This document shows, one piece after another, positions 18,496-26,901 of a stretch of 64,000 nt of DNA. The stretch covers positions 198,582 through 262,581 of the forward strand of contig JODX01000018.1 of the NCBI GenBank assembly GCA_000719105.1, in the 5' to 3' direction. Source of the DNA: Streptomyces sclerotialus (GTDB lineage: Bacteria > Actinomycetota > Actinomycetes > Streptomycetales > Streptomycetaceae). The notes beneath the pieces are model-generated. The model was not told where the DNA came from. It made no database searches and saw only the letters and a program-made list of their open reading frames with translations. The position numbers and the translations under genes were made by a program. Positions within the stretch are counted from its first letter, which is position 1. Each line of letters opens with the position of its first letter.

Positions 18496-18536
18496 CGCCT
18501 CGCGTACCCACCGTGGCTCCACCGGTACGCGAGGCG
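18496..18536 (+). terminator. Hairpin between sucD and the aldehyde dehydrogenase gene
   Basis: CGCCTCGCGTACC (18496-18508) pairs perfectly with GGTACGCGAGGCG (18524-18536) around a 15-base loop. It lies 67 bases after the sucD stop and 52 bases before the next start, so it may terminate sucCD or act in the leader of the dehydrogenase gene. Confidence 0.65.
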
Positions 18537-18587
18537 AGCCATGTGTACGACCCCGCCCCCGACTGTGCACCGAGAGCGGAGCAACGA

Positions 18588-20156
18588 ATGGCATCGACGG
18601 CTTCAAGCCTCACCACCCTCACTCCCCTCACCCTCAAGCCCAAAACCTCCTGGCCGGAGGCGTGGCAACGCTGCCTCGCCGTAGCCCCCGAGGCCTTCCG
18701 CGACGACCGCGTCCTCAATCTCTGGGACGCCACCTGGCAGGCGGACGGCCGGACCCTGCCCGCGACCACCCCGGTCGACGGCAGCCCCATCGCCGGCCCG
18801 CCCCGCCTCGACGGCACCACCGCCCGGCAGGCCGTACGCGCCTCACTGGACCAGCACCGCGCCTGGCGCCACCTCCCCCTCCCCGAACGCCGCGCGCGCG
18901 TGGCGGCCACCCTCGACGCGCTGACCCAGCACCGGGAGCTCCTCGCCCTCCTCCTCGTCTGGGAGATCGGCAAGCCCTGGCGCCTGGCACAGGCCGACGT
19001 GGACCGCGCCATCGACGGCGTGCGCTGGTACGTCGACGGCATCGAAACCATGATCGACGGCCGCGCCCCTCTCCCCGGCCCGGTCTCCAACATCGCCAGC
19101 TGGAACTATCCGATGAGCGTGCTCGTTCACGCCATGCTGGTACAGGCCCTCGCAGGCAACGCGGTCATCGCCAAGACCCCGACCGACGGCGGTGTCGCCT
19201 GCCTCACCCTGGCCTGCGCGCTGGCCGCCCGCGAGGGGATACCCGTCACCCTGGTCAGCGGCAGCGGCGGCGAACTCTCGGAGGCGCTGGTCCGCGCCCC
19301 CGAGATCGGCTGCGTCTCCTTCGTCGGCGGCCGCGACACCGGCGCCGCGGTGGCCACGGCCGTGGCCGACCTGGGCAAGCGCCACATCCTCGAACAGGAG
19401 GGCCTCAACACCTGGGGCATCTGGGACTACTCGGACTGGGACGCGCTCACGGCCGTCATCCCCAAGCTCTTCGACTACGGCAAGCAGCGCTGCACGGCGT
19501 ACCCCCGCTTCGTCGTCCAGCGCTCCTGCTTCGACGACTTCCTGGCGGCCTACCTCCCGGCAGTACGCACCCTGAAGATCGGCCACCCACTCGCGGTGGA
19601 GCACCCGGACGACCCGTACCCGACCCTGGACTTCGGCCCGGTCATCAACGCGGCCAAAGCCAAGGAACTGACCGACCAGGTGGCCGAGGCCATCGACCGC
19701 GGCGCCGTCCCGCTCCACCGCGGCAAGCCGGCGGACGCCCGCTTCCTCCCCGGCCAGGACACGGCGGCGTACGTCCAGCCGGTCACCCTCCTCAACCCTC
19801 CCCCCTCCTCCCCTCTGCACCACGCGGAGCCCTTCGGCCCGGTCGACACCATCGTCCTGGTCGACACGGAGGCGGAACTGCTCGCCGCCATGAACGCGTC
19901 GAACGGAGCCCTGGTCGCCACCCTCTCGACGGACGACAGGGCCACCTACGACCGCCTGGCCCCCCAGATCCGCGCCTTCAAGGTCGGCCACGGCAAGCCC
20001 CGCTCCCGCGGCGACCGCGACGAGCTGTTCGGCGGCTTCGGCGCGTCCTGGCGCGGCGCCTTCGTCGGCGGCGAGCTCCTGGTCCGCGCCGTGACCCAGG
20101 GCCCCGCGGATGAGCGGCTGCCGGGGAACTTCCCGGAGTACCAGCTGATGCCGTGA
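18588..20156 (+). CDS. Aldehyde dehydrogenase family protein
   Basis: A 522-residue NAD(P)-dependent aldehyde dehydrogenase. The cofactor-binding region ASWNYPMSVLVHAML (about 165-180), the general-base segment LEQEGLNTWGIW and the catalytic cysteine in DYGKQRCTAYPRF (about 305) are all visible, as is a late substrate-pocket segment AEPFGPVDTIVLVDT. The LEQEG version of the usual LELGG motif is unusual but keeps the glutamate. The ATG at 18588 follows GAGCGGAG; the frame is open 102 bases further upstream, but that stretch contains the hairpin. It follows sucCD in the same direction with a terminator between, so co-regulation is uncertain. The aldehyde is unknown. Confidence 0.9.
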   Translation: MASTASSLTTLTPLTLKPKTSWPEAWQRCLAVAPEAFRDDRVLNLWDATWQADGRTLPATTPVDGSPIAGPPRLDGTTARQAVRASLDQHRAWRHLPLPERRARVAATLDALTQHRELLALLLVWEIGKPWRLAQADVDRAIDGVRWYVDGIETMIDGRAPLPGPVSNIASWNYPMSVLVHAMLVQALAGNAVIAKTPTDGGVACLTLACALAAREGIPVTLVSGSGGELSEALVRAPEIGCVSFVGGRDTGAAVATAVADLGKRHILEQEGLNTWGIWDYSDWDALTAVIPKLFDYGKQRCTAYPRFVVQRSCFDDFLAAYLPAVRTLKIGHPLAVEHPDDPYPTLDFGPVINAAKAKELTDQVAEAIDRGAVPLHRGKPADARFLPGQDTAAYVQPVTLLNPPPSSPLHHAEPFGPVDTIVLVDTEAELLAAMNASNGALVATLSTDDRATYDRLAPQIRAFKVGHGKPRSRGDRDELFGGFGASWRGAFVGGELLVRAVTQGPADERLPGNFPEYQLMP

Positions 20157-20326
20157 CCCGGCACCGCCGGCCCACTGCCCCGCAACCCCGAGCGGGCCTC
20201 GCCGCGATCGCCGCGACCAGCAACCGGGCGCGCACCCGGAGTGAGGGCGCGCGCCCGGCGTCGGCGGGGTCGCCCACGGCACGGATACGCAGGTGAAAGG
20301 CACTGCGAAACCTTGGTATGGTTGTC

Positions 20327-20362
20327 CTGTCGCCGCGGGGAAAACCCCCGGTCAGGCGACAG
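20327..20362 (+). promoter_or_regulatory. Two-tier hairpin just upstream of tRNA-Leu
   Basis: CTGTCGCC (20327-20334) pairs with GGCGACAG (20355-20362), and inside this GGGG-AAAA-CCCC forms a second stem. It begins just downstream of a TATGGT (20317-20322) that could be the tRNA promoter -10, and ends 7 bases before the mature tRNA. It may be a 5' leader structure for tRNA processing. Confidence 0.5.
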
Positions 20363-20369
20363 ACACCTA

Positions 20370-20454
20370 GTCCGGGTGGCGGAATGGCAGACGCGCTAGC
20401 TTGAGGTGCTAGTGCCCTTTATCGGGCGTGGGGGTTCAAGTCCCCCCTCGGACA
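20370..20454 (+). tRNA. tRNA-Leu (anticodon GAG)
   Basis: The 85-base class II tRNA folds completely. The acceptor stem GTCCGGG pairs with CTCGGAC (one G-T pair), the anticodon stem is CTAGC/GCTAG with loop TTGAGGT giving anticodon GAG, there is a long variable arm (GCCC-TTTAT-CGGGC), and the T arm is GGGGG-TTCAAGT-CCCCC. The discriminator base is A and CCA is not encoded, as usual in Streptomyces. Its 3' half overlaps the antisense end of a decayed recombinase gene, marking it as an attachment site. Confidence 0.96.
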
Positions 20455-20640
20455 CAGCTTCTGGCTATACGGAGACGAGGGCCTCGACCTAACGGTCGCG
20501 GTCCTTGTTTCGTTCTGGTACGTGATCTCAATCCCGAGGGCTTCGTAGAGCGGGCCTTTCTTCGCGGCGTCGGCCGTATGGATGCGCTGTGCGATGTCCC
20601 CAATGCTCTCAGTGACCTCGCGGATCTGCTGGGCGGTAAG
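20419..20640 (-). pseudogene. C-terminal remnant of a site-specific recombinase, ending inside tRNA-Leu
   Basis: Reading the minus strand leftward from 20640 gives about 73 residues beginning LTAQQIREVTESIGDI and continuing AADAKK-like charged helix sequence, GPLYEALGIEITYQ, then KLCPRGDLNPHAR and a TAA at 20419-20421. The pattern of a helix, the short strand ALGIEITYQNETRTATV, and a tail that runs antisense through the T arm and variable arm of the tRNA is typical of actinomycete recombinases at tRNA att sites. The N-terminal catalytic part is missing. The remnant stops where the IS element begins. Confidence 0.75.
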
Positions 20641-21586
20641 AGGGCATCTGATCAGTTTTCATGCTATTGCGGTCGGCATGTCCGTTTCGATTCGCCAGGG
20701 TGGTGCGGATTCTCCGGTCAGTTCGCGGGATAGTTTGTTAGCAATCGCCCACTGGATCATTGCCCTTGATCGCTGCGGCAGGGATTCGTAGTCCCGTGCC
20801 AGGCGGCGGTGCTGCATCAGCCAGCCGAAGGTCCGCTCGATCACCCACCGCTTCGGCAGCAACTCGAACCCTTTCGCCCGCTGCCGTTGCACGACCTGCA
20901 CGTCGATGCCGAACCCGGCGCCGTGGTTGAGGATGCTGCTCTGGTAGCCGCCGTCGGCCCAGACCTTGGACACGCGGGGATGGGCCGCGGCCAGGTCTCG
21001 AGGAGGAGCTGGCCGCCGACGGTGTCGTGCACGTTTCGCGGCGGTGACGAGGACGGCCAGGACCAGACCGAGGGTGTCGGTGATCAAATGCCGCTTGCGT
21101 CCTTTGATCTTCTTGCCGGCGTCGATGCCCTGGCTGGTCTCGGCCACGTTTGACGAGGTCTTCACGCTCTGCGCATCGATCATGGCCGCGGTCGGCTGGG
21201 GGTCGCGGCCGTGGGCTCGCCGAGTCTTGTCCCGCAACAGGTCGTGGACCTGCTGGGTGGTACCGTCCGCTTCCCACTTGGCGTAGTAGTCGTAAACGGT
21301 CTTGTACGGCGGGAAGTCGTGCGGCAGATACTCCCACGGGATGCCGGTGCGGTTGACGTAGAGGATGGCGTTGACGATCTCCCGCAGGTCGTGCACCCGG
21401 GCGGCTGTGCCGGGGCCGGCCCGTCCGGCCCGCCAGGCGGTGAAGACCGGCTCGATCAGGGCCCAGCGGGCATCGGATACGTCACTGCGGTACGGGCGAC
21501 GAGCACTCACGCACCGTGCAACGACCGCCAACGCCGTCAGTCACAGAATCATCCCAGAACACCAACTACCTAGATCAGATGCCCTC
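20640..21586 (-). mobile_element. Complete IS5-family insertion sequence
   Basis: The ends are inverted repeats GAGGGCATCTGATC at 20640-20653 and its complement at 21573-21586. They are flanked by a direct TAA at 20637-20639 and 21587-21589, a 3-bp TNA duplication typical of one IS5 subgroup. The 947-bp element carries one transposase gene on the minus strand. Confidence 0.9.
20659..21531 (-). CDS. IS5-family DDE transposase with a scrambled internal segment
   Basis: A 290-residue DDE transposase. The order is an N-terminal helix-rich region (SDARWALIEPVFTAW), YVNRTGIPWEYLPHDFPPYKTVYDYYAKW, the first Asp in AAMIDAQSVKTS, the second Asp in KVWADGGYQS and the Glu in VIERTFGWLMQHRRL. The start is uncertain: TTG at 21531 or GTG at 21510, neither with a clear ribosome site. 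Residues in the middle read KRARHRRRPAPPRD where the family sequence NVHDTVGGQLLLET is found in the other frame. One extra A and one missing C thus cancel each other and keep the gene open with 14 altered residues. It may be inactive. Confidence 0.9.
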   Translation of the reverse strand: MAVVARCVSARRPYRSDVSDARWALIEPVFTAWRAGRAGPGTAARVHDLREIVNAILYVNRTGIPWEYLPHDFPPYKTVYDYYAKWEADGTTQQVHDLLRDKTRRAHGRDPQPTAAMIDAQSVKTSSNVAETSQGIDAGKKIKGRKRHLITDTLGLVLAVLVTAAKRARHRRRPAPPRDLAAAHPRVSKVWADGGYQSSILNHGAGFGIDVQVVQRQRAKGFELLPKRWVIERTFGWLMQHRRLARDYESLPQRSRAMIQWAIANKLSRELTGESAPPWRIETDMPTAIA

Positions 21587-21589
21587 TAA

Positions 21590-22200
21590 GCCGTCGAGGG
21601 CAATGTCGGCGAGGGCGACGTCGTCGCCCTTGACCACGAGCATCAGCAGGGGGGTGGGGCGATGCGGGGGATCCACCGACCGGACTCGTAGGCGTGGGCG
21701 CGGCGGTTGGACTGAAGGGTCACCTCGTTCGTCCACGTGTCGTCCGGTGCCCGGTATAGGTAGAAGTCGGCCGCGCCCTTCTGCGGGTAGGCCGCCGGGG
21801 AGCCATGGCTCGTGCCGGTGTCGACGAAGGGTACGTAGACGGGCGGCTTGCCGGCCAGCTGGTCGCGTTCGTCCTGGTGGAAGCGCTCTTCCAGGGCGCG
21901 TATCTCGTGGGGCGGGACGCGGCGCAGTCCGGTCTCGTAGCCGCTGACGGTAGGGGACTGGGCGTGAACGGCTTCAATGCGGCGGTCGGTGGCCCCGAGG
22001 CCCAGGGCGTGACCACCGGCGTAACTAAATCCTTAGATGCCGATACGCTGTTCGTCGATTTCTCCGCGTGTGCCGAGGTAGGTGATCGCCCATCGCCAGT
22101 CCGCGATCTGCTGGTGAGGGTCGATGTCCTGGCGACGTGTGCTGCTGCTGTCTGCGTCGTGGTGTCGCAGCCGCTCAGGTCTCAATGAAGTCCTACGTCC
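21590..22200 (-). pseudogene. Alpha/beta hydrolase pseudogene
   Basis: The minus strand reads QDIDPHQQIADWRWAIT, then a TAA exactly where the tryptophan before the nucleophile elbow belongs, then GFSYAGGHALGLGATDRR, the G-x-S-x-G elbow of a dienelactone-hydrolase-like protein. It continues through GTSHGSPAAYPQ and ADFYLYRAPDDTW to WIPRIAP. A C-run around 21650 then shifts the frame to LLMLVVKGDDVALADIALD, the strand that carries the catalytic Asp. The gene stops at the IS boundary before the catalytic His region. One in-frame stop, one frameshift and a truncated end make it a pseudogene. Confidence 0.8.
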
Positions 22201-22530
22201 GCTTGCGGCTCGGTGGCGCCGCATTCGCCTCAAATTCTTCACGGCCTGCCCGCCTGCGTTCGCGACCCCGACGGCATGGACGTCATGTTCCTTCCCGTGC
22301 TGTGCGCCGCAGGCGGGTCGATCGCGAGCGCATGCCCGAGAGGACCCTCCGAGGCCGGGTCACCATCATGAAGGGGGCAACCACGAGGGCCGCCCCAAAA
22401 CGCCGAGGTCGGCATACCCGCGACTTCGCCTCGGCATTGAGGGCATCCGTCCCGTGCACCGCGGGTAGCTTCGGTCCTGAGGCCGACAAGAATCCTTCGA
22501 TGTCTCTCTGCAGCGTGCCAGGAGCGTTCT
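22201..22530. other. Non-coding or degenerate stretch
   Basis: About 330 bases between the hydrolase relic and the amidase stop. No open frame here has family-like sequence or Streptomyces-like third-position bias. Nothing recognisable was seen. Confidence 0.5.
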
Positions 22531-23982
22531 TCAGCGGCCTGAGTGGTTCCCTGCCCATACCGTGGGGGTTCGGCCTGACCACGGACTTGCCTGCTCGAGT
22601 TGGCCGGCGAGGCGGAAGAGCCGGCTTTCAAGGCCATATCCGGCGGCGAACTGCATACCGACCGGGAGCCCCGTCCCGGCGTCGGCCGTCACAGGTACGG
22701 ACATGGCGGGCGTGCCCGCCACGTTGAACGGCATGGCGAACGGCGACAGGTCATTGATGCGCTCGATCCAGCCGAGGCCGTCCAGTGTCTCCGCACCCTC
22801 GGTATGGGTGCCCAGAAGCACGGGAGGCTCCGGCAGGGTCGGCGTGAGGAGGATGTCGTACGCGTCGAAGTACCGCGCCAGGCTTCGGGTCACCCGGTTC
22901 CGCATCGCGAGAGCGGTGAGGAACTGCGCTCCGCCGACCTGCTGCCCGTAGTGGTAGCCGGCGAGGGTCGTCGGCTCAAGGGTCGAGGAGTCGACGGGAC
23001 GGTCGAAGGCGGCGGCCAGCCCGTCGACCAGGGTGGTGAGGTTCACCGTCATGAGTCGGGCGTTGGCCAGGACGAACTCCTCCCAGTCGGCGCCGAGGTC
23101 GACCTCGGCCTCCTCCACCTGGTGACCGAGGGATTCAAGCAACCGTACCGTGCGGGAGAGGGCGTCGGTCACCGGTGCGGTAGTACGGCGTCCGCCCCAC
23201 GCTTGGGTGAGGACACCGATTCGCAACGAGCCCGGATGACGGGTGACTTCCTCCGCGTACGGCCGTGACGGCTGCTGGGCGAAGTAGGGGTCGCCCGATT
23301 CCGGGCCGCGTATCTGGTCGAGCAGTACCGCACTGTCGCGTACGGTGCGGCTGACGCTGCCGTGCACGGCCAGGCCGTTGAAGACCTCGTCGACGTCGGG
23401 CCCCATGGAGACCCGGCCGCGGGTGGGCTTGATCCCGAAGAGGCCGTTGTAGGCGGCGGGGATACGGAGCGATCCGGCGGCGTCGGTGCCATGGGCGACC
23501 GGGACCACCCCGGCGGCGACAGCGGCGGCCGCGCCTCCACTGGATCCGCCCGCGCTGCGCTCCAGGTCCCACGGGTTGCGGGTTGCGCCGTACAACGCTG
23601 ATTCCGTCGAGATGCCATAGGCCATCTCCGGTGTCGCAGTGCGCCCGAACGTCACGAGGCCCGCGCGCCGAAAGCGCTGCATCAGCGATGAGTCGGCGCC
23701 GGCGACGTTACCGGCCGCCAAGCGGCTTCCCAGCTCCATCCGCCTCCCGGCCATGGCCACCGCGATGTCTTTGATCAGAAACGGGACGCCGGCCAGTGGT
23801 CTGCTGCCGGGGACAGGTTCGTCGTCGGTCGGCCAGGTCTCCACGACGGCGTTGATCCGCGGATCAACTGCCTGTACAGCCTCGAGTGCGGCTGCCTCCA
23901 GTTCGGCGGGGAGTACCTCGCCCTTGGCCACCAACTCCGCCAGCCCGACTGCGTCGAAGCTCACGTACTCAGAAACTTTCAC
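22531..23982 (-). CDS. Amidase (amidase signature family)
   Basis: A 483-residue amidase signature enzyme. The Ser-cisSer-Lys triad is visible: Lys in [13 protein letters not shown] (about 75), and the serine pair in [18 protein letters not shown] (about 155-160) with the downstream [22 protein letters not shown]. The C-terminal part ends in the usual [15 protein letters not shown] and [12 protein letters not shown]. The GTG at 23982 follows GGGGAG by 5 bases; the longer upstream frame crosses the operator. It probably hydrolyses a carboxylic or cyclic amide in the cytoplasm. The gene diverges from a TetR regulator across an inverted-repeat region, which suggests local repression induced by the amide or its product. 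Confidence 0.92.
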   Translation of the reverse strand: MKVSEYVSFDAVGLAELVAKGEVLPAELEAAALEAVQAVDPRINAVVETWPTDDEPVPGSRPLAGVPFLIKDIAVAMAGRRMELGSRLAAGNVAGADSSLMQRFRRAGLVTFGRTATPEMAYGISTESALYGATRNPWDLERSAGGSSGGAAAAVAAGVVPVAHGTDAAGSLRIPAAYNGLFGIKPTRGRVSMGPDVDEVFNGLAVHGSVSRTVRDSAVLLDQIRGPESGDPYFAQQPSRPYAEEVTRHPGSLRIGVLTQAWGGRRTTAPVTDALSRTVRLLESLGHQVEEAEVDLGADWEEFVLANARLMTVNLTTLVDGLAAAFDRPVDSSTLEPTTLAGYHYGQQVGGAQFLTALAMRNRVTRSLARYFDAYDILLTPTLPEPPVLLGTHTEGAETLDGLGWIERINDLSPFAMPFNVAGTPAMSVPVTADAGTGLPVGMQFAAGYGLESRLFRLAGQLEQASPWSGRTPTVWAGNHSGR

Positions 23983-24006
23983 TGCCACTCCCCGACAAGA
24001 ACAATA

Positions 24007-24039
24007 CGTTCGAGTACCGAACGATACCTTACGGTATCG
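24007..24039. promoter_or_regulatory. Inverted-repeat operators between amidase and tetR
   Basis: Two adjacent palindromes are visible: CGTTCG-AGTAC-CGAACG (24007-24023) and CGATACC-TTAC-GGTATCG (24022-24039, stem 7 bp). They lie in the 124-base divergent gap and are natural targets for the TetR regulator encoded at 24107. Confidence 0.65.
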
Positions 24040-24106
24040 AAGGGGTCGGACTGGTATCGTGAGGGAGGTTGTGAACCGCACGATCGACCGGAGTGACGGA
24101 GTAGTC

Positions 24107-24730
24107 ATGGCATCGACCCTCAGAAGGCCAAGCAGAGTGGCGAAGCTGCCACCTCGTGAGCGCATTCTCGACGCGGCCGAAGAGCTCTTCTTGAGAGAAG
24201 GGATCCGGCAGGTGGGGGTCCAGGCGATCGCCGACAAGGCCGAGACCACCAAAATGGCGATATATCGGCACTTTGAGACCAAAGACGCGCTGGTCGCGGA
24301 GTGGCTACGGATCGTCGCTGCGGACTATCAGGCGGCTTTCGACCGCGTGGAAACCGAATACCCCGACCAGCCCGAGGAGCAGATTCTGGGCCTGGCCCGC
24401 TTCATCGCCGAGGGGCTGCCGGCGATCTCATACAGGGGCTGCCCGTTCATCAACTCCCTCGCCGAGCTGCCCGACCCCCTTCATCCGGCACGGCAAGTGA
24501 TCCAGGACCACAAGGCCCACCAGACCCGCAGGCTGATCGGCATGTGCACCGAAGCCCAGATGTCCGACCCCGGACAGGCCGCGGCCGAGATCACCTTTGC
24601 ACTCGAAGGGGCGCAGGTCAGCACACAGAACGGAAGCATCGATCAGACGGGAGACCGCCTGATGAAGATTGTCGAGGGAATCGTGGACCGGCACCGCTCT
24701 CACCACGGCGCATACGGGGCGGCTGACTGA
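24107..24730 (+). CDS. TetR/AcrR family transcriptional regulator
   Basis: A 207-residue TetR regulator. The N-terminal HTH runs from RERILDAAEELFLREGI to ADKAETTKMAIYRHFETKDALV (about residues 17-60), followed by an all-helical ligand domain with the segment SYRGCPFINSLAELPDP typical of one TetR C-terminal subfamily. The ATG at 24107 has GGAG 5 bases upstream; an in-frame GTG at 24071 has GAGG too close to be a good ribosome site. It is likely to repress the divergent amidase gene and itself. The inducer is not predictable. Confidence 0.92.
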   Translation: MASTLRRPSRVAKLPPRERILDAAEELFLREGIRQVGVQAIADKAETTKMAIYRHFETKDALVAEWLRIVAADYQAAFDRVETEYPDQPEEQILGLARFIAEGLPAISYRGCPFINSLAELPDPLHPARQVIQDHKAHQTRRLIGMCTEAQMSDPGQAAAEITFALEGAQVSTQNGSIDQTGDRLMKIVEGIVDRHRSHHGAYGAAD

Positions 24731-25125
24731 CCGTCCGCGCCGCCCGCCCGACCACCGCTCAACGTGGGCATGCGAATGCGGCCTGGCGCGCCCCCTCACT
24801 CGCAGAGGCGGCTATATCGGTAGCGGCCACCGTGTCGGTTCAGCGCGTTGGGCCTCGGACACCCAAACCCGAGGTGGCATCTGCCGCCCACCAGGTGGCT
24901 GACGCAGAACGTTCCGAAGCTGCTACGGCATGCATGCCTGTGCGCGTTCAATGAGCCCCCGTTCAGGGCGACAGTCTCCTTTCGGCCTGTTTGCATGGCA
25001 AACGTGAGTTGATACCGGCCAATATCGGCTCACCTTCAGCGGCAACGGCCGGGTCGGCATAGACGCCACGGTGCTGGTCAAGGCTGGGGGAGTCATGGAG
25101 TGAACGGACGGGGAAGGCGACGCAG
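24731..25125. other. Intergenic region upstream of the Crp/Fnr gene
   Basis: A 395-base stretch with no convincing gene on either strand. It should contain the promoter of the Crp/Fnr regulator and possibly sites for that regulator, but no clear palindrome was identified. Confidence 0.5.
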
Positions 25126-25770
25126 GTGCTGTCGGACGAGGCATGGCGCGAGCTGAAGGACCTGGGAGTTCCGCGCGTCTTTCGTGAGCGCAGCGTGATG
25201 CTGCGGCAGGGATCTGCGGGAACGTACCTTCTCGCTCTCACCGATGGTCTGGCCAAAGTGGTGCACCGGGAACCGGACGGAGACGTGACCTGGTTGGCCT
25301 TCCGAGGGCCGGGCGACTTGCTGGGTGAGGTGTCCGTCTTCAACGGCACCCCTCGTACGGCGGAGGTGGTCGCTCTCACTCCCTGCGCGGCCCTGGTGTT
25401 GGAGGCGGAACGGTTCCGCCGGTTCGTCGAGCAGCGTGAGCTCGTGATGGACCTCATGCGTCAGGCCCTGTCCCGGTTGCGGGAGTCCGACAGGCACCGC
25501 ACCGAACTGGTGACCCTGCCGCTGATCGTCCGGCTGGCGCGGACGCTCCTGCGGTTGGCCGAACTCCAAGCAGGTGAAGCCGACATGGACGTCATACGGT
25601 TGGCCGGCCTGAGCCAGGAAGAGATCGCCCAGGCGACCGGAGTGACGCGCAACGCGGTCATGACCGGCTTGCACCGGCTGCGTGAGTCCGGTGCCGTGGA
25701 GACGGCCCGCAAGGTGATCGTCATCAAGGACATGCAGGCGCTGCGGGACTGGGCCACGACGTCCCGATAG
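25126..25770 (+). CDS. Crp/Fnr family regulator with an intact cyclic-nucleotide pocket
   Basis: A 214-residue Crp-like regulator starting at GTG with GAAGG upstream. The N-terminal cyclic-nucleotide-binding beta-roll has the phosphate-binding cassette GDLLGEVSVFNGTPRTAEV, with Gly67-Glu68 and Arg77 present. That favours true cNMP binding rather than a degenerate sensor. A dimerisation helix follows, then the HTH (LSQEEIAQATGVTRNAVMTGL, about 166-186). It lies 222 bases upstream of a nucleotide cyclase gene in the same direction, and the operon ends with a PycTM-like effector. Sensing of the cyclase product to control the operon is therefore a reasonable inference. A general redox or cAMP role is the alternative. 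Confidence 0.9.
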   Translation: MLSDEAWRELKDLGVPRVFRERSVMLRQGSAGTYLLALTDGLAKVVHREPDGDVTWLAFRGPGDLLGEVSVFNGTPRTAEVVALTPCAALVLEAERFRRFVEQRELVMDLMRQALSRLRESDRHRTELVTLPLIVRLARTLLRLAELQAGEADMDVIRLAGLSQEEIAQATGVTRNAVMTGLHRLRESGAVETARKVIVIKDMQALRDWATTSR

Positions 25771-25992
25771 AACGCAGAACGCGCTGATGCGGCGTCTGCT
25801 CGTGAGCCTCGGCTGCATGGCTCCCGTACCAACCCGGGACGAGACCGTCGCCCTCGACATCCTCGGCCCCTGTGACACGGGACACGCGCGAAGTGCCCAG
25901 CACTGTGCAGTCGGACAGCGGGAAGCAGCGGAACCTCGAACCAGCCGATCACCTGCGCTGGAACCCTCGCACCGTCCAAGAGGAGATGCCGC

Positions 25993-26901
25993 ATGCCTGC
26001 ACCCGTCCCCGTTCCGTATGTCGCAAGTCGTCTTCTTCCTCCCTACCGTGCTCTGTTCGCCGTCGACGCGAAAGACTTCACAGGTCTTCCCGCTGTGCAG
26101 CACGGTCCGGTGAGTCAGTTGATCCCCGAGCTCGTGGACCAAGCGCTGGAGCGAGCCGGTCTGCACGAGCTACGCGACTCCAAGCGTTTCCCGGCGAATA
26201 CCGGGGACGGTGTGGTTTTCGGCTTCGAGCCGGCGCTGCTGCCCTCGGTCCTCTGGCCGTTCCTGGGCGTGCTGGACGACGTCCTCGGTGCGTACAACCA
26301 GCAGAGCGTCGGCCCTCGGATCAGGCTTCGGGCCAGCGTTCACGTCGGACCGCTGCCGGACGGGGACAGCCCGGGTGACGGCAACGGGACCGCCCGCAAC
26401 GACACGCACCGGCTGCTGGACTCCCGCCCGGTCAAGGCCATCCTCGCCGCGGCGAGCGAGCAGATCACCCACCTGGCGGCGATCATCTCGCAGCGCGTCT
26501 ATGAAGACGTCGTCCTCGGCGGGTACACCGGACTGCACCCCGACCGCTGTGTGGAGGTGCCGGCCACCGTGGAGGGCAAGGTCTTCGCGCAGAGGGCCTG
26601 GCTCTACGTTCCATCGCCGTCCGGGAACCTCGTACAGGCCGGTATGCGACCGCGCGAGGAGTCCGCGAACCAGACCGAGGCATCCACCGATCAGGGACGG
26701 GACTCGAAGGCGCGGCACGACACTCACTACAGCGGCAACACGCAGAGCGTGCGCGAGGGCGCCGCCGTCATGGGGAACGTCGGACGGGACATTACGTACA
26801 CCGGCGGCTCCGCCTCCTACCGAGGCACCAATCAGCACTGGGGCAGTGGGGACAACGTGACCGGCGACAAGCGGGTCGGTGAAGCCGGAGACCACCGGTG
26901 A
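25993..26901 (+). CDS. Class III nucleotide cyclase domain protein (PycC-like)
   Basis: A 302-residue protein with an excellent ribosome site (AGGAG, 7 bases before ATG 25993). Residues about 18-190 form a class III nucleotide-cyclase domain. The metal aspartates are D25 (FAVDAKDFTG) and D72 (NTGDGVVFGF), the strand IRLRASVHVGPL follows, and the catalytic Asn/Arg pair is N136 and R140 (NDTHRLLDS). All catalytic positions therefore look preserved. Residues about 215-302 are a low-complexity Gly/Asn/Thr tail without a second domain. It contains REGAAVMGNVGRDITYT (254-270), which recurs near the N-terminus of the next protein. The GTGA overlap couples it to that gene. With the PycTM-like gene at the operon end, a pyrimidine cyclase (cCMP or cUMP) is likely; base specificity cannot be read here. 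Confidence 0.8.
   Translation: MPAPVPVPYVASRLLPPYRALFAVDAKDFTGLPAVQHGPVSQLIPELVDQALERAGLHELRDSKRFPANTGDGVVFGFEPALLPSVLWPFLGVLDDVLGAYNQQSVGPRIRLRASVHVGPLPDGDSPGDGNGTARNDTHRLLDSRPVKAILAAASEQITHLAAIISQRVYEDVVLGGYTGLHPDRCVEVPATVEGKVFAQRAWLYVPSPSGNLVQAGMRPREESANQTEASTDQGRDSKARHDTHYSGNTQSVREGAAVMGNVGRDITYTGGSASYRGTNQHWGSGDNVTGDKRVGEAGDHR

Noticed and set aside
18486..18587. Longer start for the aldehyde dehydrogenase
   Set aside because: The extension covers a hairpin, has no ribosome site and is not family-like.
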